From Taishania sp037189645 (GTDB lineage: Bacteria > Bacteroidota > Bacteroidia > Flavobacteriales_D > Crocinitomicaceae), in contig JBBCIY010000013.1 of NCBI GenBank assembly GCA_037189645.1, positions 124,001-188,000 on the forward strand: a stretch of 64,000 bases of DNA, read 5' to 3'. Every line of letters starts with the position of its first letter. The stretch's first letter is position 1. The notes beneath the pieces were generated by a model. It searched no databases. It was given only the letters and a program-made list of their open reading frames with translations, and was not told the DNA's origin. The position numbers and the translations under genes are program-made. This document shows, piece by piece, positions 52,619-60,785 of this stretch.

Positions 52619-54766
52619 ATGAATAGATTATTATTGGGTATATCGGCCTTGCTGTTCTCAGCGGGTATTGTTACGGGCCAGCATACTTTTAACCCGCAGA
52701 ATGCACGCGAGGGAGAGAAGGTGGAATATTGCCACCAGCACGTTAAATTAGAAGAAATACGTGTGAACGATCCTGCATTATACCAGCAGATCATGGCTGA
52801 CCAGGCAACACTGGAAGCACATACGAAAAATTACGTGCCGGAAAAATCCGAAACAGTTTATACCATCCCTGTTGTCTTCCATGTCTTACACAACGGAGGA
52901 GCTGAAAATATTTCAGATGAACAGATCCATGACGCAGTAGCCATCCTTAACAGGGATTACCGCTTATTGAATGCGGATGCCAACAACGTACATGCCGACT
53001 TCCAGGGAATACCTGCCGATGTTTACATTGAATTCAAGCTGGCGACGATCGCTCCCAACGGTGCGTGCTTTAAAGGGATCACAAGAACACAGACTCCGCT
53101 TACAAATTCTTCCAGCGGATGGCAGCAGCTGAATGCAGCATTCAATAACAACGATGTATACCAGGGGAACTGGTCACATGAAAAGTACCTGAATATCATC
53201 GTCGCTGAGAACATCGGAGGAGCTGCAGGTTATACCATGTACCCGAACAACGGAGGAACAATGTCCAATTCCATTTTTATTCTGCACAACTACCTGGGAA
53301 GCATCGGAACAGGAGCAGTGCAATTGAGCAGAGCATTGACACATGAAGTGGGGCACTGGCTGAATCTGTCCCATACATGGGGAGATACGAACAATCCCGG
53401 AGTAGCTTGTGGTGATGACGGAGTGCCGGATACACCGATCACAAAAGGTTTTACATCCTGTCCTTCAGGAAATGCAGCGAAAGTGTGTGATCCGAACATC
53501 GTAGAGAACTATGAAAATTACATGGATTATTCTTATTGTTCCAAAATGTTTACTCCCGGACAGGTTACACGCATGCGTGCGGCTATCGTAAGCTCTACAG
53601 GAGGAAGAAATCAAATCTGGACAACATCCAATCTCAACTCGGTTGGAGCAATTGACAATCCTCCACTGTGTAAAGCAGATTTCTCCACTCCGAAACGTGT
53701 TATCTGTGTCGGTGAAACCGTTCAGTTCAACGATGAAAGCTACAATACCGTCAACGGATGGTCCTGGTCATTCCCGGGCGGAACACCGGCTACGTCCACA
53801 TCTGAAAATCCTTCGGTAACATATAACACCCCAGGAACTTACCAGGTGTCGTTAACAGCTTCAAACGGAGGCAGCACACAAAATGAAACAAAAACAGGAT
53901 ACATCATCGTAGTTTCGCCTGAACCGAACTTACCATTCCATGAAGGATTTGAAAGCTATACTACCATGGCAGATGCGGGAACACGGTTTTTCGTGGAAAG
54001 CCTTGGAAACAGTACAGCGTTTGAGGTGACAAACACAGCCGGCCATACAGGAGCAAAATCCGCACGGCTGAATAACTTCTCCCAGACAGCCGGGAATATT
54101 GACAACCTTGTTTCAGGAACGGTTGACCTGTCTAACGAGACGATCAACAACCTTACTTTTTCTTACAGGTATGCACACAGGAAAAAAGCAACAGCAAATG
54201 CAGAACATTTAAAAGTTTATTTCTCTCCGGACTGTGGAAGCACATGGGCGCTCAGAACCCTTCCTGCGGTTTCTTCCCTGTCATCCAGCCCTGTTGTCGC
54301 AAGTGCATGGACGCCAGCATCCTCAGCGGACTGGAAAACAGTTCACATTCCATTCAATACTGTTGCCTTTAATTCGTATTTAACGGAAAACTTCCGGTTT
54401 AAATTTGAATTTACCGCTGACGGAGGTAACAATGTCTACATTGACGACATCAATATCTACAGAGGAGCACCTTCTGACGATGTGGTCCTGGGGCTTGCAG
54501 ACAACACAGAAGCATTGAACGGTGTAACATTGTTCCCTAACCCGAATGACGGAGAAGTACAGGTTTCCTTCTCACTGGAAAATGCACAGATGGTTACTTT
54601 ACGTGTGATGGACATCTCCGGGAAAGAGCTGAAAGCAACTACCATCCAGGCAAATGTTGGTGAAAATGTGATCTTGATGGACAATTCTGATTTTGCTTCC
54701 GGGATGTACTTCATCCAGTTGGCAACATCAAATGCTAACAAGACACTTCAATTTATAAAAAAATAA
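52619..54766 (+). CDS. Secreted M43 (pappalysin-like) metalloprotease with T9SS sorting domain, copy 1
   Basis: 715 residues. A signal peptide ends GIVTGQ. A pro-region and catalytic domain follow; the zinc site is HEVGHWLNLSH (His242, Glu243, His246, His252), followed by a cysteine pair region and a Met-turn in NYMDYSYCSKMFTPGQ. A PKD domain (about 350-440) has CVGETVQFNDES and NPSVTYNTPGTYQVSLTAS. A jelly-roll-like adhesion domain (about 445-620) and a type A sorting domain (GVTLFPNPNDGEVQVSF to TLQFIKK) end the protein. It is predicted to be exported across the outer membrane and to digest protein outside the cell. The next gene is its paralogue. Confidence 0.93.
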   Translation: MNRLLLGISALLFSAGIVTGQHTFNPQNAREGEKVEYCHQHVKLEEIRVNDPALYQQIMADQATLEAHTKNYVPEKSETVYTIPVVFHVLHNGGAENISDEQIHDAVAILNRDYRLLNADANNVHADFQGIPADVYIEFKLATIAPNGACFKGITRTQTPLTNSSSGWQQLNAAFNNNDVYQGNWSHEKYLNIIVAENIGGAAGYTMYPNNGGTMSNSIFILHNYLGSIGTGAVQLSRALTHEVGHWLNLSHTWGDTNNPGVACGDDGVPDTPITKGFTSCPSGNAAKVCDPNIVENYENYMDYSYCSKMFTPGQVTRMRAAIVSSTGGRNQIWTTSNLNSVGAIDNPPLCKADFSTPKRVICVGETVQFNDESYNTVNGWSWSFPGGTPATSTSENPSVTYNTPGTYQVSLTASNGGSTQNETKTGYIIVVSPEPNLPFHEGFESYTTMADAGTRFFVESLGNSTAFEVTNTAGHTGAKSARLNNFSQTAGNIDNLVSGTVDLSNETINNLTFSYRYAHRKKATANAEHLKVYFSPDCGSTWALRTLPAVSSLSSSPVVASAWTPASSADWKTVHIPFNTVAFNSYLTENFRFKFEFTADGGNNVYIDDINIYRGAPSDDVVLGLADNTEALNGVTLFPNPNDGEVQVSFSLENAQMVTLRVMDISGKELKATTIQANVGENVILMDNSDFASGMYFIQLATSNANKTLQFIKK

Positions 54767-54777
54767 GCTGAAAAATG

Positions 54778-54810
54778 GAGGCTATCTGAAAAGGTAGCCT
54801 CTGTTTTTTC
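54778..54810 (+). terminator. Rho-independent terminator between the two metalloprotease genes
   Basis: A nine-base-pair stem (54778-54786 with 54793-54801, one G-T pair), a six-base loop and a T-rich tail. It lies 12 bases after the first protease stop, so the second gene probably has its own promoter within the 35 bases left. Confidence 0.85.
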
Positions 54811-54844
54811 AGGTCATACCATAATCCGGTAATTCATTCTGTTA

Positions 54845-56980
54845 ATGAACAAGTCTGTAGTACATACATTGGCCCTGGCATTTTTTAGCCTTTCCGCTTT
54901 TGGGCAACACGCATTCGATCCGAAAAACGCACGTGAGGGTGAAACAGTAGAATATTGTCACCAGCATACAAAGTTAGAACAGCTGAGACTGAGCGATCCT
55001 TCAGTCTATCAGCAGATCATGGCCGGCCAGGCAGCATTGGATGCGCACATGAAAAGCTACGTACCGGAAAAATCAGAAACCGTCTATACGATCCCCGTCG
55101 TTTTTCACATCGTGTACAATGGCGGCTCAGAAAACATCTCCGACGACCAGGTCTATGACGCTGTTGAAATCCTGAACCGTGATTTTCGCAGGCTGAATGA
55201 CGATGCAGACCACGTTCACTCCGATTTTCAGGGCATGCCTGCAGATATCATGATCGAATTCAAGCTCGCAACAATTGCTCCTGACGGAACATGCTTCAAC
55301 GGGATCACACGAACCAAAAGCCCTCATACAAACCACCTGACAGACGGAGCAGAACAATTGTCGGCAGCTTTTTACGGGAACAACGTTTACCAGGGAAACT
55401 GGGATCACTACAAATACCTGAATATAATCGTTGCAAAGGATATCGGCGGAGCGGCAGGTTATACCTACTACCCCAATGACGGAAACGTGCTGTTCAACTC
55501 CATCTGGATATTAAGCAGCTATGTCGGCAGTATCGGTACCAGCTCTCCTTACACAAGCCGTACACTGACCCACGAGGTAGGGCACTGGCTGAACCTGAAG
55601 CATACCTGGGGAGGCACCAATAACCCCGGACTGCTGTCCAATTGTGATGACGATGACGATGTGACAGATACACCCAATACGATCGGGTCAACAACGTGCA
55701 ATTTAAACGAAAACACATGCGGTCCCCGGGCAAATGTCGAAAATTACATGGAATACGCCTATTGCGATAAAATGTTCACTCCCGGTCAGGCTGACAGAAT
55801 GCGTGCGGCAGTGATCAGCTCTACCGGAGGAAGAAATAATTTATGGACAACCATAAACCTGGCTGAAGTCGGGGCAATCAACTCCCCTCCTCTGTGCAAA
55901 GCGGATTTTTCAGCAAACAAACAAGTGATCTGTGCGGGAGAAACCATCCAGTTCAATGATCAAAGCTATAATTCCGTCGATGGCTGGGAATGGATCTTCG
56001 AAGGAGGCTCCCCGGCTGCATCCAACGAGGAAAATCCAAGTGTGACCTACAGTTTGCCGGGAACATACGAAGTCTCTTTAACCGCTTCACAGGGAACGGA
56101 AAGCGAGCAGGAAACAAAAACTGCTTTTATTACGGTTTTACCTGCCGGTGCTGTGCTGCCTTTCCACGAAGGTTTTGAATCCTATGAAACACTGGAAGAC
56201 GCCGGAGAAAAATGGTTTACCGAAACCCTGGAAACAGGCGAATCATTCGAAGTCACCGGCACAGCCGGACACACCGGATCCAAGTCCGTAAAGCTGACTA
56301 CTTTCAGCACATTTATTGATACTACCCCATTAATATCCTCGACCATCGACCTGTCTTCCGAATCGGTCAACAACCTCACGTTCTCCTACCGCTATGCTCA
56401 CAGAAGAGCACCAAATGACGGCCCGGAACTGTTTAAAGTTTTCTTTTCTCCCGACTGCGGAAATAGCTGGGTACACAGAAACCCGGCAACTTCATCACTG
56501 GTTGCAAGTCCTGTAGGAACTACTGACTGGATCCCGGCTGCAGCAGACTGGATCACCGTCCATATGCCCTTTAATACTGTTGCATACACAGCTTATTTAA
56601 ATGAGAATTTCCGGTTCAAATTTGAATTTTCTTCAACCGCAGGCAGTCATCTGTACATTGACGACATTAACATATACAGGGGAGATCCTTCGGAAGATGT
56701 TGTTTTAACCCTGGACAAGCAGGAATTGCTTTCCGGAGTTTCCATCTTCCCCAACCCTTCTGACGGGGAAGTACACCTTACATTCTCGCTGGAGCAGGCA
56801 CAACCGATAGCATTAAAAGTGACAGACATTTCAGGAAAAGAGCTGAAAAAAAGTACCCTGGAAGCCACTTCTGGCAAGAATACGGTCTTGCTGGACAATT
56901 CCGGGTTTGCTCCCGGTCTGTACCTTATAGAGCTGGGAACTTCCACCTCCAGGAAAACACTCCCGTTTGTAAAAAAGTAA
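54845..56980 (+). CDS. Secreted M43 metalloprotease with T9SS sorting domain, copy 2
   Basis: 711 residues, matching the preceding product along its full length with the same domain order: signal peptide (to SAFGQ), pro-region with PEKSETVYTIPVVFH, zinc site HEVGHWLNLKH (His243), Met-turn region NYMEYAYCDKMFTPGQ, PKD domain with CAGETIQFNDQS, jelly-roll-like domain, and sorting domain GVSIFPNPSDGEVHLTF to TLPFVKK. The identity is high, so this is a tandem duplication. The two differ most in the loop after the zinc site (NPGLLSNCDDDDD here), which could alter substrate preference. Confidence 0.93.
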   Translation: MNKSVVHTLALAFFSLSAFGQHAFDPKNAREGETVEYCHQHTKLEQLRLSDPSVYQQIMAGQAALDAHMKSYVPEKSETVYTIPVVFHIVYNGGSENISDDQVYDAVEILNRDFRRLNDDADHVHSDFQGMPADIMIEFKLATIAPDGTCFNGITRTKSPHTNHLTDGAEQLSAAFYGNNVYQGNWDHYKYLNIIVAKDIGGAAGYTYYPNDGNVLFNSIWILSSYVGSIGTSSPYTSRTLTHEVGHWLNLKHTWGGTNNPGLLSNCDDDDDVTDTPNTIGSTTCNLNENTCGPRANVENYMEYAYCDKMFTPGQADRMRAAVISSTGGRNNLWTTINLAEVGAINSPPLCKADFSANKQVICAGETIQFNDQSYNSVDGWEWIFEGGSPAASNEENPSVTYSLPGTYEVSLTASQGTESEQETKTAFITVLPAGAVLPFHEGFESYETLEDAGEKWFTETLETGESFEVTGTAGHTGSKSVKLTTFSTFIDTTPLISSTIDLSSESVNNLTFSYRYAHRRAPNDGPELFKVFFSPDCGNSWVHRNPATSSLVASPVGTTDWIPAAADWITVHMPFNTVAYTAYLNENFRFKFEFSSTAGSHLYIDDINIYRGDPSEDVVLTLDKQELLSGVSIFPNPSDGEVHLTFSLEQAQPIALKVTDISGKELKKSTLEATSGKNTVLLDNSGFAPGLYLIELGTSTSRKTLPFVKK

Positions 56981-57065
56981 CCATTAAGAACAAATTAGCC
57001 TGCACGGGTTAAATACCCAGGCAGAAAATAGCTATTTTTATCACCTAAAAAATTGTGCAATTAGT

Positions 57066-58340
57066 ATGAACAACAGCTTGGAATTTGCCAGGGGAAAAGA
57101 TAAAAATGATCCGTTGGCTTCGTTTAGGGAAAAATTCCATTTCCCGGATTTTCACGAAAAAGAAGTCCGTTACTTTACAGGGAATTCCCTGGGATTGCAG
57201 CCAAAATCAACGGCTTCGTACATTCAGACCGAACTAGACACGTGGGCGAAATATGGCGTTGAAGGGCACTTTATGGGAAAAAATCCATGGCTTTCCTACC
57301 ACGAGTTATTAACCGAAAAAACGGCCCGTATTGTCGGCGCGCTTCCGTCAGAGGTTGTTGTTACACATTCCCTGACGACCAATCTTCACCTGTTGATGGT
57401 ATCTTTTTACAGGCCGGAGGGAAAACGAACCAAAATACTTTGTGAGGCGAAAGCATTTCCGAGTGACAGGTACGCACTGGAGTCCCAGATAAAATTTCAT
57501 GGGCTGGATGTTGACAGCAATCTTGTCGAAGTAGCTCCAAGAAGCGGAGAACACCTGATCAGGGAAGAAGATATTTTATCAAAGATCAGTGAGCTGGGTG
57601 ATGAACTTGCACTTGTCATGATCGGAGGTGTCAACTATTACACCGGCCAGCTGTTTGACATGCAAAAGATCACTGCTGCCGGACACCAGGTTGGGGCAGT
57701 TGTCGGATGGGACCTGGCACATGCCGCGGGTAACATCAACCTGAAGCTGCACGAATGGAACGTCGATTTTGCCGCCTGGTGCGGTTACAAATACCTCAAC
57801 TCTTCACCGGGAGGAGTATCCGGAATGTTTGTTCATCAGAAGCATGAATCAAGTCCCGAGCTTCCCCGTTTTGCGGGATGGTGGGGATATGACAAAGAGA
57901 CCCGTTTTCTTATGGAGTCCGGAGCCAACCCGATAAGAGGCGCTGAAGGCTGGCAGCTGAGCAATGCTCCGGTCCTGGGAATGGCCGCACACCTGGCATC
58001 ACTTGACATTTTCGATGAAGCAGGTATGGATGCCATCGGGAAAAAACGAGACGAGCTGACCGCTTTCCTTGAATTTGTGATCAACGATATTTCTGAAAGG
58101 AACAAAGAAAAAGTAACGTTCGAGATCATTACTCCAAAAGATCCGAAATACAGGGGAGCTCAATTGTCGATCCTGATACACGGAAAAGGAAAATCAGTAT
58201 TCGATTTCCTCGCTTCCGAAGGTGTGATCGCAGACTGGCGGGAACCGAATGTCATTCGTGTTGCTCCTGCTCCACTTTACAATTCATTTGAAGACTGTTA
58301 TTGGTTTGGACAATTGCTTGAAAAAGCGATCAACAATTAA
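57066..58340 (+). CDS. kynU: Kynureninase
   Basis: 424 residues. The pattern ARGKDKNDPLASFREKFHFP, YFTGNSLGLQPKS and WGVEGHF-like YGVEGHFMGKNPW is typical of bacterial and animal kynureninase. The pyridoxal phosphate Lys is Lys242 in AAWCGYKYLNSSPGG, with Asp in GWDLAHAAGN. RGAEGWQLSNAPVL matches the substrate-binding segment. It splits kynurenine to anthranilate or hydroxykynurenine to 3-hydroxyanthranilate, in tryptophan breakdown or NAD synthesis. No other kynurenine-pathway gene is in the window. Confidence 0.95.
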   Translation: MNNSLEFARGKDKNDPLASFREKFHFPDFHEKEVRYFTGNSLGLQPKSTASYIQTELDTWAKYGVEGHFMGKNPWLSYHELLTEKTARIVGALPSEVVVTHSLTTNLHLLMVSFYRPEGKRTKILCEAKAFPSDRYALESQIKFHGLDVDSNLVEVAPRSGEHLIREEDILSKISELGDELALVMIGGVNYYTGQLFDMQKITAAGHQVGAVVGWDLAHAAGNINLKLHEWNVDFAAWCGYKYLNSSPGGVSGMFVHQKHESSPELPRFAGWWGYDKETRFLMESGANPIRGAEGWQLSNAPVLGMAAHLASLDIFDEAGMDAIGKKRDELTAFLEFVINDISERNKEKVTFEIITPKDPKYRGAQLSILIHGKGKSVFDFLASEGVIADWREPNVIRVAPAPLYNSFEDCYWFGQLLEKAINN

Positions 58341-58363
58341 CTGAAAATACCTCGATAAATCAG

Positions 58364-58396
58364 AAAGCCGCACAGATTGTATTCTATGCGGCTTTT
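58364..58396. terminator. Bidirectional terminator between kynU and the envelope operon
   Basis: A nine-base-pair stem (58364-58372 with 58387-58395) with a 14-base loop and short A/T flanks, in the gap between convergent stops. Confidence 0.75.
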
Positions 58397-58399
58397 ACA

Positions 58400-58651
58400 T
58401 TATCTGGAAAAGAGATTAAATACCTTTTTCACAAGGAAAGGCAACGTGAACCTGAAAACAGTTCTCACCCAGGGTATTTTATCATCCTTCGAAATGCCCA
58501 GAAGTCCTTGCGCAACATTTGTAAAGGTTAAATGCTCCTTCAAGTCTTCGACACTTTTTTTTACCTTGTAGTAATGCAATTTACGTTCAAGATTCAGGAT
58601 CTCCAGATCGCGGTCGATCTCATCGTACGAAGAATACACTTTTTTTTCCAT
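58400..58651 (-). CDS. Small DUF6327-like protein
   Basis: 83 residues beginning MEKKVYSSYDEIDRDLEILNLER, which fits the DUF6327 family seen next to holin-like and YtxH genes in Flavobacteriia, as I recall. It is charged and helical, with a C-terminal hydrophobic-basic segment (PWVRTVFRFTLPFLVKKVFNLF). It is the last gene of a three-gene minus operon. Function unknown; an envelope role is inferred from its partners. Confidence 0.75.
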   Translation of the reverse strand: MEKKVYSSYDEIDRDLEILNLERKLHYYKVKKSVEDLKEHLTFTNVAQGLLGISKDDKIPWVRTVFRFTLPFLVKKVFNLFSR

Positions 58652-58660
58652 TACCTCTTT

Positions 58661-59011
58661 TTAATCGTTAAAGAAAATTTCAGAAAACTTGCGTAAGATT
58701 TTACCTTCTACTATCTGAGGCCTGATCATCGACACAAGTATCGTCAGCAACAGGTAAAATGCTGCCACAATAAGGAATCCGTAAACGTAATTGTCCAGAG
58801 ACCTCCCGATGACTATAGCCAGGGCCAGTGACGCGAAGAAAACAAACATCAGTGCGAACAAGATCACGAGAAAAAATTTAAGCACCATTGTCGTTGACTT
58901 CATGGCTACCTTAAATCCCCACAACTTGTAGTACGCAAGATTACTGTTTATATACGCTTTGGATTCTTCCTGGATTTTATCCAAATCGTCCTTTATATCC
59001 TGAAACGCCAT
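58661..59011 (-). CDS. Phage-holin-like family membrane protein (Phage_holin_3_6 type)
   Basis: 116 residues with an N-terminal coiled-coil-like region (QDIKDDLDKIQEESKAYINSN) and two membrane helices (about 45-68 and 74-96). Despite the family name it is a chromosomal envelope protein common in Bacteroidota; there is no phage gene nearby. It lies nine bases from each neighbour in the operon. Confidence 0.8.
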   Translation of the reverse strand: MAFQDIKDDLDKIQEESKAYINSNLAYYKLWGFKVAMKSTTMVLKFFLVILFALMFVFFASLALAIVIGRSLDNYVYGFLIVAAFYLLLTILVSMIRPQIVEGKILRKFSEIFFND

Positions 59012-59020
59012 AAACTGCTA

Positions 59021-59344
59021 TTACTTTTTACTAACTTCTTTTTTTAACGCGGCCAGTTTCGCTTCCAGCGCACTGATGACATCCTCTGTTTTCTCCTTTC
59101 CTTCGGAAACCAGCTCATCCAGAGAGTCACCGAACTTCCGCTCAACTTTCGCCACTTTTCCTTTCAGGGTACCGATCAATTCCTCGTATTTATCGGAAAG
59201 ATCCTCTTTGCCCTTTTTAAACTTGTCCTTGATTTTTTTCCTGGTTTCTGAACCTTTGTCCGGTGCGAACAATAGTCCCATACCTGCTCCGATAGCAGCT
59301 CCTGCCAACAGAGCAATCACTGTGTTTGATGTGTTACTTGCCAT
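59021..59344 (-). CDS. YtxH-domain protein
   Basis: 107 residues. A glycine/alanine-rich membrane segment (ALLAGAAIGAGMGLLFAPDKGSETRKKI) is the YtxH signature, followed by a lysine/glutamate coiled-coil tail (about 40-107). Such proteins are general-stress or envelope-associated. It is the first gene of the minus operon; the 180-base gap upstream is AT-rich and holds its promoter and that of the AI-2E gene, without a clear match I can defend. Confidence 0.85.
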   Translation of the reverse strand: MASNTSNTVIALLAGAAIGAGMGLLFAPDKGSETRKKIKDKFKKGKEDLSDKYEELIGTLKGKVAKVERKFGDSLDELVSEGKEKTEDVISALEAKLAALKKEVSKK

Positions 59345-59524
59345 GTTTAGTTGTTTTTTAAAAATGAATAATGAAGTATAAATATAGAAACATCCGATTA
59401 AAAAGTCAACTATTTTTTATTTGAATTTAAAAAAATTGGCATAATTTAACGCTTTGAATATCAGAAAAATTATTTTTGGATATTTACGACATAAAACTAA
59501 ACTGAACATAAAAACGATTTACCC

Positions 59525-60688
59525 ATGGAAAAACTAACCATTCCAAATGTCTACAAAGTAAGTGCGGCATTCTTCATCATCGCCTGCATCATTACAGCTG
59601 CCTGTCTGGCGGGAGACATCATTGCTCCGTTGCTGATCTCTTTTTTATTTGCTGTCCTGCTGCGGCCAATCGTAAAGTTCATGACGGAAAAACTGAAACT
59701 TCCGCATATTGTTGCGGTTTCCGTCACCGTGGTTTTTGCCGTGATCGCGCTGATCTCCCTCGTAGGATTTCTCGGTTACCAGCTCACCAGCTTCGTGGAC
59801 GACCTGCCTACCATAAAAGCGCAGCTGAACAAACACTACCAGTCGCTCCAGGACTGGATACAGAACACATTCGGGTACAGCTATTCCGAACAGGAAGAAT
59901 ACCTGGACAAATCCGTTTCCCAGGCAGACCTGGTCTCCATGTCTTCCATCAGCTCTCTGACAAATAGTGTCATGTACCTGGTACTCATCCCGATCTATAC
60001 CTTTCTGATCCTGATCTACCGGTCACTCCTGCTCAGCTTCATCGTGAAGCTCGTTCCGGACAAAGACATCGTAAACATTGAGCAGATCCTCACCAACCTG
60101 AAATCGGTGGTAAGAAGCTACATCGTGGGCTTACTGATCCAGGTTGCCTGCATTTCCACAATGACAGGGATCGGGTATTATTTCATCGGAATCGAATATT
60201 TCATTTTCCTTGGAATCCTGACAGGGTTGCTCAACCTTATCCCCTACATCGGGATCATCATTGCAGGAGTCATCAGCTGTATGGTCGCTCTCACCGTTTC
60301 CGAAGACCTTTCCATTATTCTGTGGGTGATCGGGGTGAATGTAGTCGTGCAGTTCATTGACAATAATTTTCTCGTTCCGAAGATCGTCGGGTCAAAAGTT
60401 TCCATTAACGCGCTCGCTTCCATGGTCGGGGTCATTATCGGCGGAACGATCGCAGGAATTCCGGGAATGTTCCTGGCGATTCCGCTGCTGGCCATGCTGA
60501 AAGTCATTTTTGAATCCACCAGGGGGCTGGAGCCTTACGGCTACCTGATCAGTGATGAGATACCGAAATCGTTCAACTGGAACAAAATCCGGCTGATCTA
60601 CACACGAAAACAACGCCTGGAACAGGAAAAAAAATCACAACAGGAAAATAAAAGCGATCATGATTCCGTTGAAAAGGATGATCAGTGA
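59525..60688 (+). CDS. AI-2E family transporter
   Basis: 387 residues with about seven to eight hydrophobic segments, including a paired N-terminal set (about 13-50), a helix near 63-88, a soluble loop (about 90-150) and a C-terminal group (155-180, 205-235, 240-265 and 280-320). The pattern GLLNLIPYIGIIIAGVISCMVAL and GGTIAGIPGMFLAIPLLAMLKVIFE is typical of the family. Members include TqsA and Na+/H+ antiporter-like proteins, so signal export is not certain. A charged tail (EKKSQQENKSDHDSVEKDDQ) ends the protein. Confidence 0.9.
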   Translation: MEKLTIPNVYKVSAAFFIIACIITAACLAGDIIAPLLISFLFAVLLRPIVKFMTEKLKLPHIVAVSVTVVFAVIALISLVGFLGYQLTSFVDDLPTIKAQLNKHYQSLQDWIQNTFGYSYSEQEEYLDKSVSQADLVSMSSISSLTNSVMYLVLIPIYTFLILIYRSLLLSFIVKLVPDKDIVNIEQILTNLKSVVRSYIVGLLIQVACISTMTGIGYYFIGIEYFIFLGILTGLLNLIPYIGIIIAGVISCMVALTVSEDLSIILWVIGVNVVVQFIDNNFLVPKIVGSKVSINALASMVGVIIGGTIAGIPGMFLAIPLLAMLKVIFESTRGLEPYGYLISDEIPKSFNWNKIRLIYTRKQRLEQEKKSQQENKSDHDSVEKDDQ

Positions 60689-60785
60689 AATGATATTAAC
60701 TAACATTTGACTGTGTAAATATCGTTCTTCAGGAAGGTCAGGTAAGCGAAAGTTCTGCCTACCTTCGTAGAATACTTATCCATCA

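Noticed and set aside
58661..59011. Holin-like gene as a sign of prophage
   Set aside because: No capsid, tail, integrase or lysin gene is near, and the gene is in a common three-gene envelope operon.
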